Under the pieces are notes generated by a model. The model saw only the letters and a list, made by a program, of their open reading frames with translations. It was not told the origin of the DNA and did no database searches. DNA of 8,879 nt from Gemmataceae bacterium (GTDB lineage: Bacteria; Planctomycetota; Planctomycetia; Gemmatales; Gemmataceae). Where the stretch lies: NCBI GenBank assembly GCA_017853285.1, contig JAFMJU010000147.1, positions 1-8,879 on the forward strand, given 5' to 3'. The translations under genes and the position numbers were made by a program. Shown here one piece after another: positions 1 to 5,958 of the stretch; within the stretch, counting starts at the first letter, position 1, and every line of letters starts with the position of its first letter.

Positions 1-2
1 AA

Positions 3-74
3 TGGACGGGCAAATTCAACCCACGTCCGGTATCTGAAATTGATTTCGTAGAGATTTACAAATCTGTTTTCTGA
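3..74 (+). CDS. Possible 3' tail of an upstream gene (partial)
   Basis: One plus-strand frame is open from the window edge to a TGA at 72-74 and gives about 23 residues, including the stretch FNPRPVSEIDFVEIYK. The other two forward frames stop earlier, at 37 and 51. The peptide has a protein-like mix of residues and ends 38 bases before the next start codon, as expected for an upstream operon partner. I do not recognise the family. So short an open frame can occur by chance, so this is only a suggestion. Confidence 0.3.
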   Translation, partial: WTGKFNPRPVSEIDFVEIYKSVF

Positions 75-99
75 GCCTTTGGTATTCCAAAACAGTTTT

Positions 100-105
100 A
101 GGGGG
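100..105 (+). promoter_or_regulatory. Ribosome binding site of the PQQ-like propeller gene
   Basis: AGGGGG lies seven bases before the ATG at 113. It is a purine-rich Shine-Dalgarno-like match at good spacing and supports that start. I found no convincing sigma-70 promoter in positions 1-99. TTTACA at 55-60 resembles a -35 box but has no matching -10 box at normal spacing. Confidence 0.55.
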
Positions 106-112
106 CGAATCC

Positions 113-1219
113 ATGACCGTAAGGTGGTTTGGGGGATTGTTGCTCCTGATTGCGCTTTGGGGTGCGACAAGTTTCGCCACCGGTGGAGATTGGCCGGTTT
201 TCCGTGGCGATGGCTTCCAAAAAGGTGTGGCTGCCTGCGATATGGGTGGCAGACTGAAGGTTCGCTGGAAAGTGGAGGGAATGGAATCCATCGAGGGAAC
301 CGTTGCCGTCCAGGGCAAGCGTTTGATTGTTGGAGGTATGGACGGCTCCCTGCGTTGTCTGGAAGTCGACAACGGCAAGGAATGCTGGAAGATCAAAACC
401 GGCATGATCAAGGCTCCCGTTTGCTGGGATGGCGATTTGGCGTTTGCCGGGGATGTGGATGGGAAATTCATCGCGGTGGATGCGAAATCCGGGGCCCAGA
501 AATGGTCCTATGAAGCCAAGGGGGAAATTTCCGGCGGGGCGACCGTCGCGGGCAACCGCATCCTGTTTGGTGGCCAGGACGAGACAATTCGCTGCCTGGA
601 TAAAACGGGAAAGTTTTTGTGGGAATTCAAGACGGAGGGGCCATACTACGGCTCCATGGCAGTAGCTGGCGGGAAAACCTTCGCTGCCGGCTGCGATAGC
701 ACGCTCCATGTGATCGATATTGAAAATGGCAAGGAGGAGTCCAAGGTCGACCTGGGTGGGCAAACCGGAGCTACCGTGGCCGTGGACGGCGATCAACTTT
801 TTATCGGAACCATGAACCGTGAATTCCTGCGGGTCGACTGGAAAAAGGGGGAGGTTGCGTGGAGATTCATGGCGGAAAACCGCCCACAGGAATTTTACTC
901 CTCGGCGGCGATTTCCACCGACCTGGTTGTTGTCGGGTCACGGGACAACCGCATCCATGCATTCGAACGGCGAACCGGAAAACAAGCGTGGAGCTTCCTC
1001 ACCAAGGGAAAGGTTGATGGATCCCCCGTGATCACCAAGAATGGCGTGGTCCATGTGGGTAGCTTGGACGGAAAACTATACAGTTTGGAACTGGCCACTG
1101 GTAAACAATTGGGTGTAATGGAATTGGATGACGGGATTTCCGCGTCACCTGCCATAGTGGACGGAAAATTGTTTATTGGAACTCAAAAGGGAACTCTCTA
1201 CTGCCTGGAAAACGAATAA
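113..1219 (+). CDS. Exported PQQ-type beta-propeller repeat protein
   Basis: Predicted exported protein of 368 residues, built almost wholly of PQQ-like (BamB/quinoprotein-type) propeller repeats. Residues 1-22 form a signal peptide with Arg4, a hydrophobic core at about 7-18 and a likely cleavage near SFATGG. The mature start DWPVFRGDG (26-34) is the 'WPxFRG' opening common in planctomycete propellers. Repeat-closing Trp residues sit at 52, 92, 131, 170, 250 and 293. Positions near 210 and 333 fall on the same 39-43 residue spacing without Trp, which suggests eight blades. Each unit reads 'G(S/T)xDGxLxxLDxxTGKxxW', for example GSLDGKLYSLELATGK. No catalytic domain, heme motif or transmembrane anchor is visible, so a scaffolding or ligand-binding role is likelier than a quinoprotein dehydrogenase. 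The exact role is unknown. The stop codon lies next to a strong terminator, so transcription probably ends here. Confidence 0.88.
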   Translation: MTVRWFGGLLLLIALWGATSFATGGDWPVFRGDGFQKGVAACDMGGRLKVRWKVEGMESIEGTVAVQGKRLIVGGMDGSLRCLEVDNGKECWKIKTGMIKAPVCWDGDLAFAGDVDGKFIAVDAKSGAQKWSYEAKGEISGGATVAGNRILFGGQDETIRCLDKTGKFLWEFKTEGPYYGSMAVAGGKTFAAGCDSTLHVIDIENGKEESKVDLGGQTGATVAVDGDQLFIGTMNREFLRVDWKKGEVAWRFMAENRPQEFYSSAAISTDLVVVGSRDNRIHAFERRTGKQAWSFLTKGKVDGSPVITKNGVVHVGSLDGKLYSLELATGKQLGVMELDDGISASPAIVDGKLFIGTQKGTLYCLENE

Positions 1220-1251
1220 AAAAGGCTCCCGAAATTTCGGGAGCCTTTTTT
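1218..1251. terminator. Bidirectional intrinsic terminator (perfect palindrome)
   Basis: The left arm AAAAAAGGCTCCCGAAA (1218-1234) is the exact reverse complement of the right arm TTTCGGGAGCCTTTTTT (1235-1251). The arms contain a GC-rich GGCTCCC/GGGAGCC core flanked by six A and six T, so each strand yields a hairpin followed by a U-run. It starts inside the TAA of the propeller gene and lies 22 bases beyond the stop of the convergent cupredoxin-like gene. It therefore plausibly terminates both transcripts. Confidence 0.93.
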
Positions 1252-1273
1252 AGGTTTCTCGGATGACCCGGAA

Positions 1274-2020
1274 TCACTTAGCCTTCAGGACAATTTCCAC
1301 ATTCGAACTGCCATCTGCCTTGATGGATACCGGTGTTCCCTTGCGGTCTCCGGTTACCCATCCAGCTTCCTCCTGCCAAACCACGAGATTGAAATTTCCA
1401 GCAGGGGCGTTCTTGATTTCGAATTCGCCCTTTTCGTTTGTGACGGCGAAATAGGGATGATTGAACACCCGCACATAGCCCATCATCCACGGGTGGATGT
1501 CGCATTTGATCAAGGTTGGAGAAGGGGCTGCTACCCAGCCATCCACCTTCACCTGACGGCCAGGCGGGACAATCTCGTTCTTGGAGGGGTTTTTCCCGGT
1601 GCTGACAAGGTTGACATTGTGCGGAATGGGTGAGCTGTTTTTTGCCACCAGGGTTTGCCCTTCGCGCAGGGCCACCACATGGGGTTCGAACTTGCAGCAC
1701 GGTTGGTCCACAACCACTTCCTTGGAGGCGGCTTCCTTCAGCGAGGAATGGATGGGGAGTGCGGCCTTTGGATCTTTGGAATCCACCAGCCAAACCATCA
1801 CCCAGCGGACCCCCTTGGTGGCTGGATCCACCACCAGTTTCTCGGAGGGAATATCGCCTTTGGAAAGGCAATGGTCCTGGTCTTTGTCGATTTTGATTGC
1901 TTCGGCTTTGGGTGCCTCGCCACCGAAAACCACTTTGCCCTTCAGAGTGCCCCATTCCTGGGACATTAGGCCGCCCGAGGCCGCAAGAGCCGCCACAGTC
2001 GCGAGAATTCCACTTCGCAT
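1274..2020 (-). CDS. Exported cupredoxin-like / carboxypeptidase-regulatory-like protein
   Basis: Predicted periplasmic protein of 248 residues. Residues 1-20 form a signal peptide (Arg2, core ILATVAALAASGG). The middle carries a plastocyanin-like type 1 copper pattern: His134 in SPIPHNVN, then Cys173, His176 and Met179 or Met180 in KCDIHPWMMGYV. This is the His...Cys-x2-His-x(2-3)-Met order of cupredoxins, with a slightly short His-Met spacing. An earlier DQPCCKFEPH (105-114) adds two Cys and a His. Residues about 189-247 (TNEKGEFEIKNAPAGNFNLV) look like a carboxypeptidase-regulatory or SpaA-like beta fold. The arrangement resembles proteins often labelled 'methylamine utilization protein', but nothing here indicates methylamine metabolism. 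GGAG eight to nine bases before the ATG supports the start. It follows mtnA after 110 bp, so it is either the last gene of that cluster or separately expressed. The copper site is inferred from motif only. Confidence 0.8.
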   Translation of the reverse strand: MRSGILATVAALAASGGLMSQEWGTLKGKVVFGGEAPKAEAIKIDKDQDHCLSKGDIPSEKLVVDPATKGVRWVMVWLVDSKDPKAALPIHSSLKEAASKEVVVDQPCCKFEPHVVALREGQTLVAKNSSPIPHNVNLVSTGKNPSKNEIVPPGRQVKVDGWVAAPSPTLIKCDIHPWMMGYVRVFNHPYFAVTNEKGEFEIKNAPAGNFNLVVWQEEAGWVTGDRKGTPVSIKADGSSNVEIVLKAK

Positions 2021-2130
2021 TTTTCAATCTCCCGAGTGAAGAGGTAACGACAGAGGACTGTATGCAGGAGGGTACCGTGGATTCGTGCCCGTTCCTATTC
2101 CTGCCTCAATTTTACCGAAACAAAACGGCT
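2021..2130 (-). other. Spacer between mtnA and the cupredoxin-like gene
   Basis: This is the longest gap inside the minus-strand cluster apart from the gene ends. It could hold a promoter for the cupredoxin-like gene. The best minus-strand match, TTGAGG (2109-2104) with ACGAAT (2086-2081) at 17-base spacing, is weak. No T-tailed hairpin follows mtnA. The only clear signal is GGGAG shortly before the ATG at 2020. Confidence 0.4.
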
Positions 2131-3219
2131 TTACAGCCCCGGCTTCCAGCTTTCCCCCAAGGTTTTTTCAATGATTTCCTTGGTTACAGGGCGAATGATG
2201 CCGTTTTCGGTGATGATGGAGGTGATCAGATCCCCGGGTGTGACATCAAAGGCGGGGTTGTAAACATCCACATCTTCCGGGGCGGTTGGTTTTCCATAAC
2301 CGCAGATGACCTCTTGGGCAGCCCTTTCCTCGATCGGGATTTGGGTCCCTGATTCAATCCCAAGGTCGAAACTGCTGGTTGGGGCGACCACATGGAATGG
2401 AATCCCGTGGTGTCTGGCCAGAACTGCAACTGTGTAGGTTCCGATTTTGTTGGCGGTATCCCCATTGGCGGCGATGCGGTCTGCGCCGACCAAAACCGCC
2501 TGGATCTTGCCTTGGCGCATCACCATGGCTGCCATGTTGTCGCAAATGAGGGTGACAGGGACACCTGCTTTTTTGAGTTCCCAAGCGGTCAGCCGTGATC
2601 CCTGAAGAAGGGGGCGGGTTTCATCGGCATAAACCCGGATATTTTTCCCGGCCCTGTGGGCGGCATAGATCACAGCCAAGGCAGTTCCTTCTCCCGCGGT
2701 TGCCAAAACCCCGGTGTTGCAGTGGGTCAAAATCCCCGCGCCTGGCGGAATAAGGTCCAGCCCGTGCTGCGCCATGGCAGTGCACATGGCCTTGTCTTCC
2801 CGGGCAATCGCCTTGGCATCTTCAAGCAGCAGGCTGCGACGGTCGGTAAGGGACAATGAATCCGGCATTTTCTCGGCCAACCGGATCAATCGTCCAAGAC
2901 CCCATGACAGATTGACTGCGGTGGGTCGGCTGGAATTCAGCCAGTCGGCCTGCCTGGTCAATTCCCCCAAAAAAGCCCTGGAAGAATTTGAATGGATTTG
3001 TTGGGCGGCCAGGATCAATCCATAGGCACCCGCGACACCGATGGCTGGGGCCCCCCGCACGCGGAGCATGCGGATGCCTTCAAAAACATCACCCGCCGTT
3101 CGGCATTCAATGGCGACCTGTTTGGTTGGAAGTTGCGTCTGGTCCAGCATTTCCAGCCAGCCGTTTTCGGCATCCCCGTGCCAGATCAACGGTGCCACGG
3201 CACATCCGCTTTCATTCAT
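2131..3219 (-). CDS. mtnA: S-methyl-5-thioribose-1-phosphate isomerase MtnA
   Basis: Cytoplasmic aldose-ketose isomerase converting methylthioribose 1-phosphate to methylthioribulose 1-phosphate in methionine salvage. It belongs to the MtnA branch of the eIF2B alpha/beta/delta-like superfamily. At 362 residues it has the usual length. Visible signatures are RVRGAPAIGVAGAYG (53-67), the catalytic-Cys motif ILTHCNTGVLATAGEGTAL with Cys167, RVYADETRPLLQGSRLTAWE (195-214), and VGADRIAANGDTANKIGTY with Asp247. Cys167 and Asp247 correspond to the family's known catalytic pair. The frame stays open upstream to an ATG at 3306, but the added 29 residues lie inside the neighbouring phosphatase gene and are not family-like. 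The ATG at 3219 overlaps the phosphatase stop as ATGA, which implies translational coupling and fixes the start. GGAG stands 11 bases upstream, rather far, consistent with dependence on coupling. Confidence 0.95.
   Translation of the reverse strand: MNESGCAVAPLIWHGDAENGWLEMLDQTQLPTKQVAIECRTAGDVFEGIRMLRVRGAPAIGVAGAYGLILAAQQIHSNSSRAFLGELTRQADWLNSSRPTAVNLSWGLGRLIRLAEKMPDSLSLTDRRSLLLEDAKAIAREDKAMCTAMAQHGLDLIPPGAGILTHCNTGVLATAGEGTALAVIYAAHRAGKNIRVYADETRPLLQGSRLTAWELKKAGVPVTLICDNMAAMVMRQGKIQAVLVGADRIAANGDTANKIGTYTVAVLARHHGIPFHVVAPTSSFDLGIESGTQIPIEERAAQEVICGYGKPTAPEDVDVYNPAFDVTPGDLITSIITENGIIRPVTKEIIEKTLGESWKPGL
3216..3219 (-). promoter_or_regulatory. ATGA stop/start overlap (phosphatase to mtnA)
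   Basis: On the minus strand the four bases read ATGA. The TGA ends the IMPase-family gene and the ATG opens mtnA. This is the classic arrangement for termination-reinitiation coupling, and it is the main argument for the mtnA start chosen here. Confidence 0.85.
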
Positions 3220-3986
3220 GCCCCGAGGGACTCCAGAAGACGGGTGTGAATAAGGCGATTGGATCCCACCACATCGGAACGATGGATGGAAAAACCGCCA
3301 TCCCAATTGGTCAAAAGTCCTCCCGCCTCATCCACGATGGGTTTCAGGGCGGCCACATCCCATGGGTGTAGGCCGTGATCGATCATGGCCTCACCAGCTC
3401 CTTGTGCCACCAGCATGAAGCCGTAGAAGTCTCCAAACCCGCGTTGGCGCTCGCTGTTGTCAATCAGATCCAGAAATCCCTTGGTTTTTCCGGATTTTTG
3501 AATCCAGGTCAGGCTGGAGTAGAACAAGTGGCTTTGGGAAAGTTTGGGGGTATCGGTCACCCGGATTTTCTTGTCGTTGCGGTAGGCCCCTTCGCCCCTG
3601 AGACCGTGCCAGGTTTGGCCTAATGCCGGGGCGACCACGATTCCCCCGACCAAGTCATTTTCAAATTCCAGGCCCAAAAGCGTGCCCCAGATTGGAATAC
3701 CTCGGATGTAATTCTTGGTCCCGTCAATGGGGTCGATGATCCACCGATAACCAGTCGATCCCTTTTGATCACCATATTCTTCACCCAAAAACCCATCTCC
3801 CGGGAATGCGGCTGTGAGGCTTTCCCGCAAAATGGCCTCAGCTTCACGATCCGCCTTGGTCACCGGACTCAGGTCTTCCTTGATTTCGATCTGAAGGTCG
3901 GTGTCGAAAAGGGCAAGCGCGCTGGCCGCTGCCTTCTGTGCAAAACCAATGGCGGCCTTGTGACGATCGAGATGCGGGTTGCTCAT
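3216..3986 (-). CDS. hisN: IMPase-family phosphatase, probable histidinol-phosphatase HisN
   Basis: Cytoplasmic Mg2+-dependent phosphomonoesterase of the inositol monophosphatase superfamily, 256 residues (typical length). Metal-site residues are visible: Lys44-Ala-Asp46 in SPVTKADREAE, Glu69-Glu70 in GFLGEEYG, Asp85 and Asp88 in WIIDPIDGTKNYIRGIPIWG (82-101), and Trp209-Asp210 in HPWDVAALKPIVDEAGG. The xxRGxPxWGTLxxLE stretch and the later RGFGDFYGFMLVAQGAGEAM (182-201) resemble HisN histidinol-phosphatases more than SuhB or CysQ. HisN converts L-histidinol phosphate to histidinol, the penultimate part of histidine synthesis. No other his gene is visible, so substrate specificity remains inferred; inositol phosphatase or another sugar phosphatase is possible. 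AAGGA six bases before the ATG supports the start. It follows the cytochrome gene by 39 bp and overlaps mtnA by 4 bp, so it is most likely co-transcribed with both. Confidence 0.85.
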   Translation of the reverse strand: MSNPHLDRHKAAIGFAQKAAASALALFDTDLQIEIKEDLSPVTKADREAEAILRESLTAAFPGDGFLGEEYGDQKGSTGYRWIIDPIDGTKNYIRGIPIWGTLLGLEFENDLVGGIVVAPALGQTWHGLRGEGAYRNDKKIRVTDTPKLSQSHLFYSSLTWIQKSGKTKGFLDLIDNSERQRGFGDFYGFMLVAQGAGEAMIDHGLHPWDVAALKPIVDEAGGLLTNWDGGFSIHRSDVVGSNRLIHTRLLESLGA

Positions 3987-4025
3987 CTGGAATCCTTAGT
4001 AACCTGATTCGGGTTCAAGAATGGT

Positions 4026-5957
4026 TCACTTGGTTTTTGCTGGACCGGAGGCGGCGGAGTCAAGGTATTTCACGGTGTTGTCTGTTTTACTAGGCAATTT
4101 TTCAAAGGGCAGGGCCTGCAGAAAGGCGACCAGATCATCAATTTGGCTGTTACCCAGGTGGGAGGTCACGCCGTGCTTGTCAGATTTGTTGCAGGTGGTC
4201 AGGACATCCCTCAAGGTTGGCGCCGTGCCGTCGTGCAGGTAAGGGGCGGTCCGGTAAACGCCCACTAGGGTAGGAGTGTCATAGGAATTACCCATGCGTT
4301 CCGATGCGTCTGAAGCCCCCGTCCCAACATCATGCAGTTTCATGGATTGCAAGGAGCTGTCCGAGTAAAAAGGGCCGCTGTGGCAGGTTGAGCAACCAAC
4401 TTTGGCATCCGAGAACAATGCTTTCCCACGAAGGGCGGATTCTGTCAACTTGCCTTCGCCCAAGGCGTGCGGGGACAAGCTGTTGAATGTGAAGGAATTT
4501 GTGTAAATAGCCAAAGCATCCAAATCCGCAGAACGTCCCGAGGTCCTTTCTTCAAGCTCTGTCTTTTTGAAATTCTTCTTGGATTGAATCGATTCGCGCA
4601 AGAGGCCCGGGCCCATCATCAACTTGCTGCGAATGGTGTATTCAAAATCCTGTACCTCATCCCTGTCGGCGGACCAGTGCAGGGGATGGGTATGGGCCAA
4701 ACCACCCAAATGGGGGGTTTTGCGCTTGCCTTCTGGATTGCTCCAGACTCTTCCGTCTGGTTGGCCGTCCGGGTGGCATGAGGAGCAGGCCACCCACCTG
4801 CGGCTGCTCATGGGTGAGTCGGCGCTGTTCCATAATACCCGCCCACGAATCCATTCTTCGGAACGATGAGGTTTGGACAGCTTTGCGATTCCCTGCAGGG
4901 CCATTGTTTGGCAATCCAGCTTGCGAATGGCGAAATCGGAACTGTCGAAGACAAAAACGCTGGCGTCATCAGGCGACACTCTTACCGCTCTTGGATTTTT
5001 CCCCACGCGAACAATGGCCCTGCCGGATCTTTCCAATTCCTTGTAGTCGTCATCCACCACCTGGCAGATATTCATGTCATCGGTGCCCGAGTAGAGGGCG
5101 AACAGCTTTTTACCATCGGAAGTAATGGCGGTTTCCCATGGATTGGTGACAACATAAACACCGTTGAATGTGTCCATCCCGAAGGATTTTCGCCTTTTGC
5201 CCTCCGTCGGTGGTGTCAGGTCATACACGGTCAATTGCGGGAAAATCGAACCGGTTCCGTCGATGACCGTGGTCCTTGATCGGATATGGGGAATGTAAGC
5301 CTTCGGCCTCGTGGGATGGATGGCCAACTGCCTGGAAAGATTGTCGCTGGGCTGACCTTTCCAGGTGTCCACCAGTTTGCCCTGCCCTAGTTCGATTGCG
5401 TGCATGGTTGCGGAAAGGAATTCGCACACGAAGAGCCGTTTCTCATCCGGATGAAGGGCGATGCCCCTGGGCCTTGAACCGGCGTCCAAGACCCGAAGGA
5501 TCTTTCCCTGGGCGGGATCGATCTCACTGACCTTTCCGGGATATTCATGCGTCACATAGACGCGAGTGCCATCCTTGTTGGAAACAATTCCATAGGGCTC
5601 GTCCGTTACAGCGATCCGATGCTTTATGGCCCCTGTCGACCCGTCAAGGACGATAACCAGGTCCTCGTCATACACGGTTGCGGCAAGATCCTTGCCTTTG
5701 CCAAGGAAAGTGCAACTTTCGGGCCGGCTTCCCACCCTCGCTTCCCAAATTGGGCGCATGGTGGTCGTATGAATGCCTGAAATGATTCCGGCGTCGGTGT
5801 GTGCCAATGCGACCAAACCGCCATCCGCGCGGACTGCCAGTTGGCTATTCCCCTGATGCCCGGGCTGACTTGGAGTTTGAACAATAAAAGCCAACATTCC
5901 CAGGCTAACCGTGATATTCATGACCGCCCTCATTTTGCTTGTCAGATCGAGGTTCAT
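4026..5957 (-). CDS. YncE-like propeller fused to di-heme cytochrome c peroxidase-like domain
   Basis: Predicted periplasmic redox protein of 643 residues. A hydrophobic segment (13-27, VMNITVSLGMLAFIVQ region) follows Lys8 and Arg10 and lacks a clear AxA cleavage site, so it may act as an uncleaved anchor. Residues about 38-358 form a YncE/lactonase-like propeller with repeats such as EPYGIVSNKDGTRVYVTHEY and RPRGIALHPDEKRLFVCEF. The C-terminal part carries two c-type heme motifs, CSSCH (391-395) and CSTCH (522-526). It ends with NSYDTPTLVGVYRTAPYLHD and QIDDLVAFLQALP, typical of the MauG/di-heme peroxidase family. The family reduces peroxides or oxidises a partner protein; the substrate here is unknown. 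Start choice is uncertain. The ATG at 5957 sits one base after the previous stop, but an ATG at 5921 has a better GAGGG ribosome site five bases upstream, though it loses both basic residues before the hydrophobic segment. It is followed by hisN after 39 bp. Confidence 0.87.
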   Translation of the reverse strand: MNLDLTSKMRAVMNITVSLGMLAFIVQTPSQPGHQGNSQLAVRADGGLVALAHTDAGIISGIHTTTMRPIWEARVGSRPESCTFLGKGKDLAATVYDEDLVIVLDGSTGAIKHRIAVTDEPYGIVSNKDGTRVYVTHEYPGKVSEIDPAQGKILRVLDAGSRPRGIALHPDEKRLFVCEFLSATMHAIELGQGKLVDTWKGQPSDNLSRQLAIHPTRPKAYIPHIRSRTTVIDGTGSIFPQLTVYDLTPPTEGKRRKSFGMDTFNGVYVVTNPWETAITSDGKKLFALYSGTDDMNICQVVDDDYKELERSGRAIVRVGKNPRAVRVSPDDASVFVFDSSDFAIRKLDCQTMALQGIAKLSKPHRSEEWIRGRVLWNSADSPMSSRRWVACSSCHPDGQPDGRVWSNPEGKRKTPHLGGLAHTHPLHWSADRDEVQDFEYTIRSKLMMGPGLLRESIQSKKNFKKTELEERTSGRSADLDALAIYTNSFTFNSLSPHALGEGKLTESALRGKALFSDAKVGCSTCHSGPFYSDSSLQSMKLHDVGTGASDASERMGNSYDTPTLVGVYRTAPYLHDGTAPTLRDVLTTCNKSDKHGVTSHLGNSQIDDLVAFLQALPFEKLPSKTDNTVKYLDSAASGPAKTK

Positions 5958-5958
5958 A

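Noticed and set aside
4..28. GGACGGG...CCCACGTCC imperfect inverted repeat at the left edge
   Set aside because: It needs a two-base bulge and has no T-run; likely chance.
98..796. Long minus-strand open frame (232 codons) opposite the propeller gene
   Set aside because: It lies wholly antisense to a well-supported propeller gene, has no recognisable family motif, and its length follows from codon bias on the other strand.
1278..2027. Minus-strand open frame of 249 codons almost coincident with the cupredoxin-like gene
   Set aside because: It is a shifted frame of the same DNA, with Gly/Arg/Pro/Ser-rich composition and no domain, whereas the 1274-2020 frame has a signal peptide and copper-site motif.
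1581..2039. Plus-strand open frame of 152 codons inside the cupredoxin-like gene
   Set aside because: Antisense shadow without ribosome site or family signature.
3220..3306. Longer mtnA start at 3306
   Set aside because: The extra 29 residues are not MtnA-like and fall within the phosphatase gene; the ATGA overlap at 3219 explains the start better.
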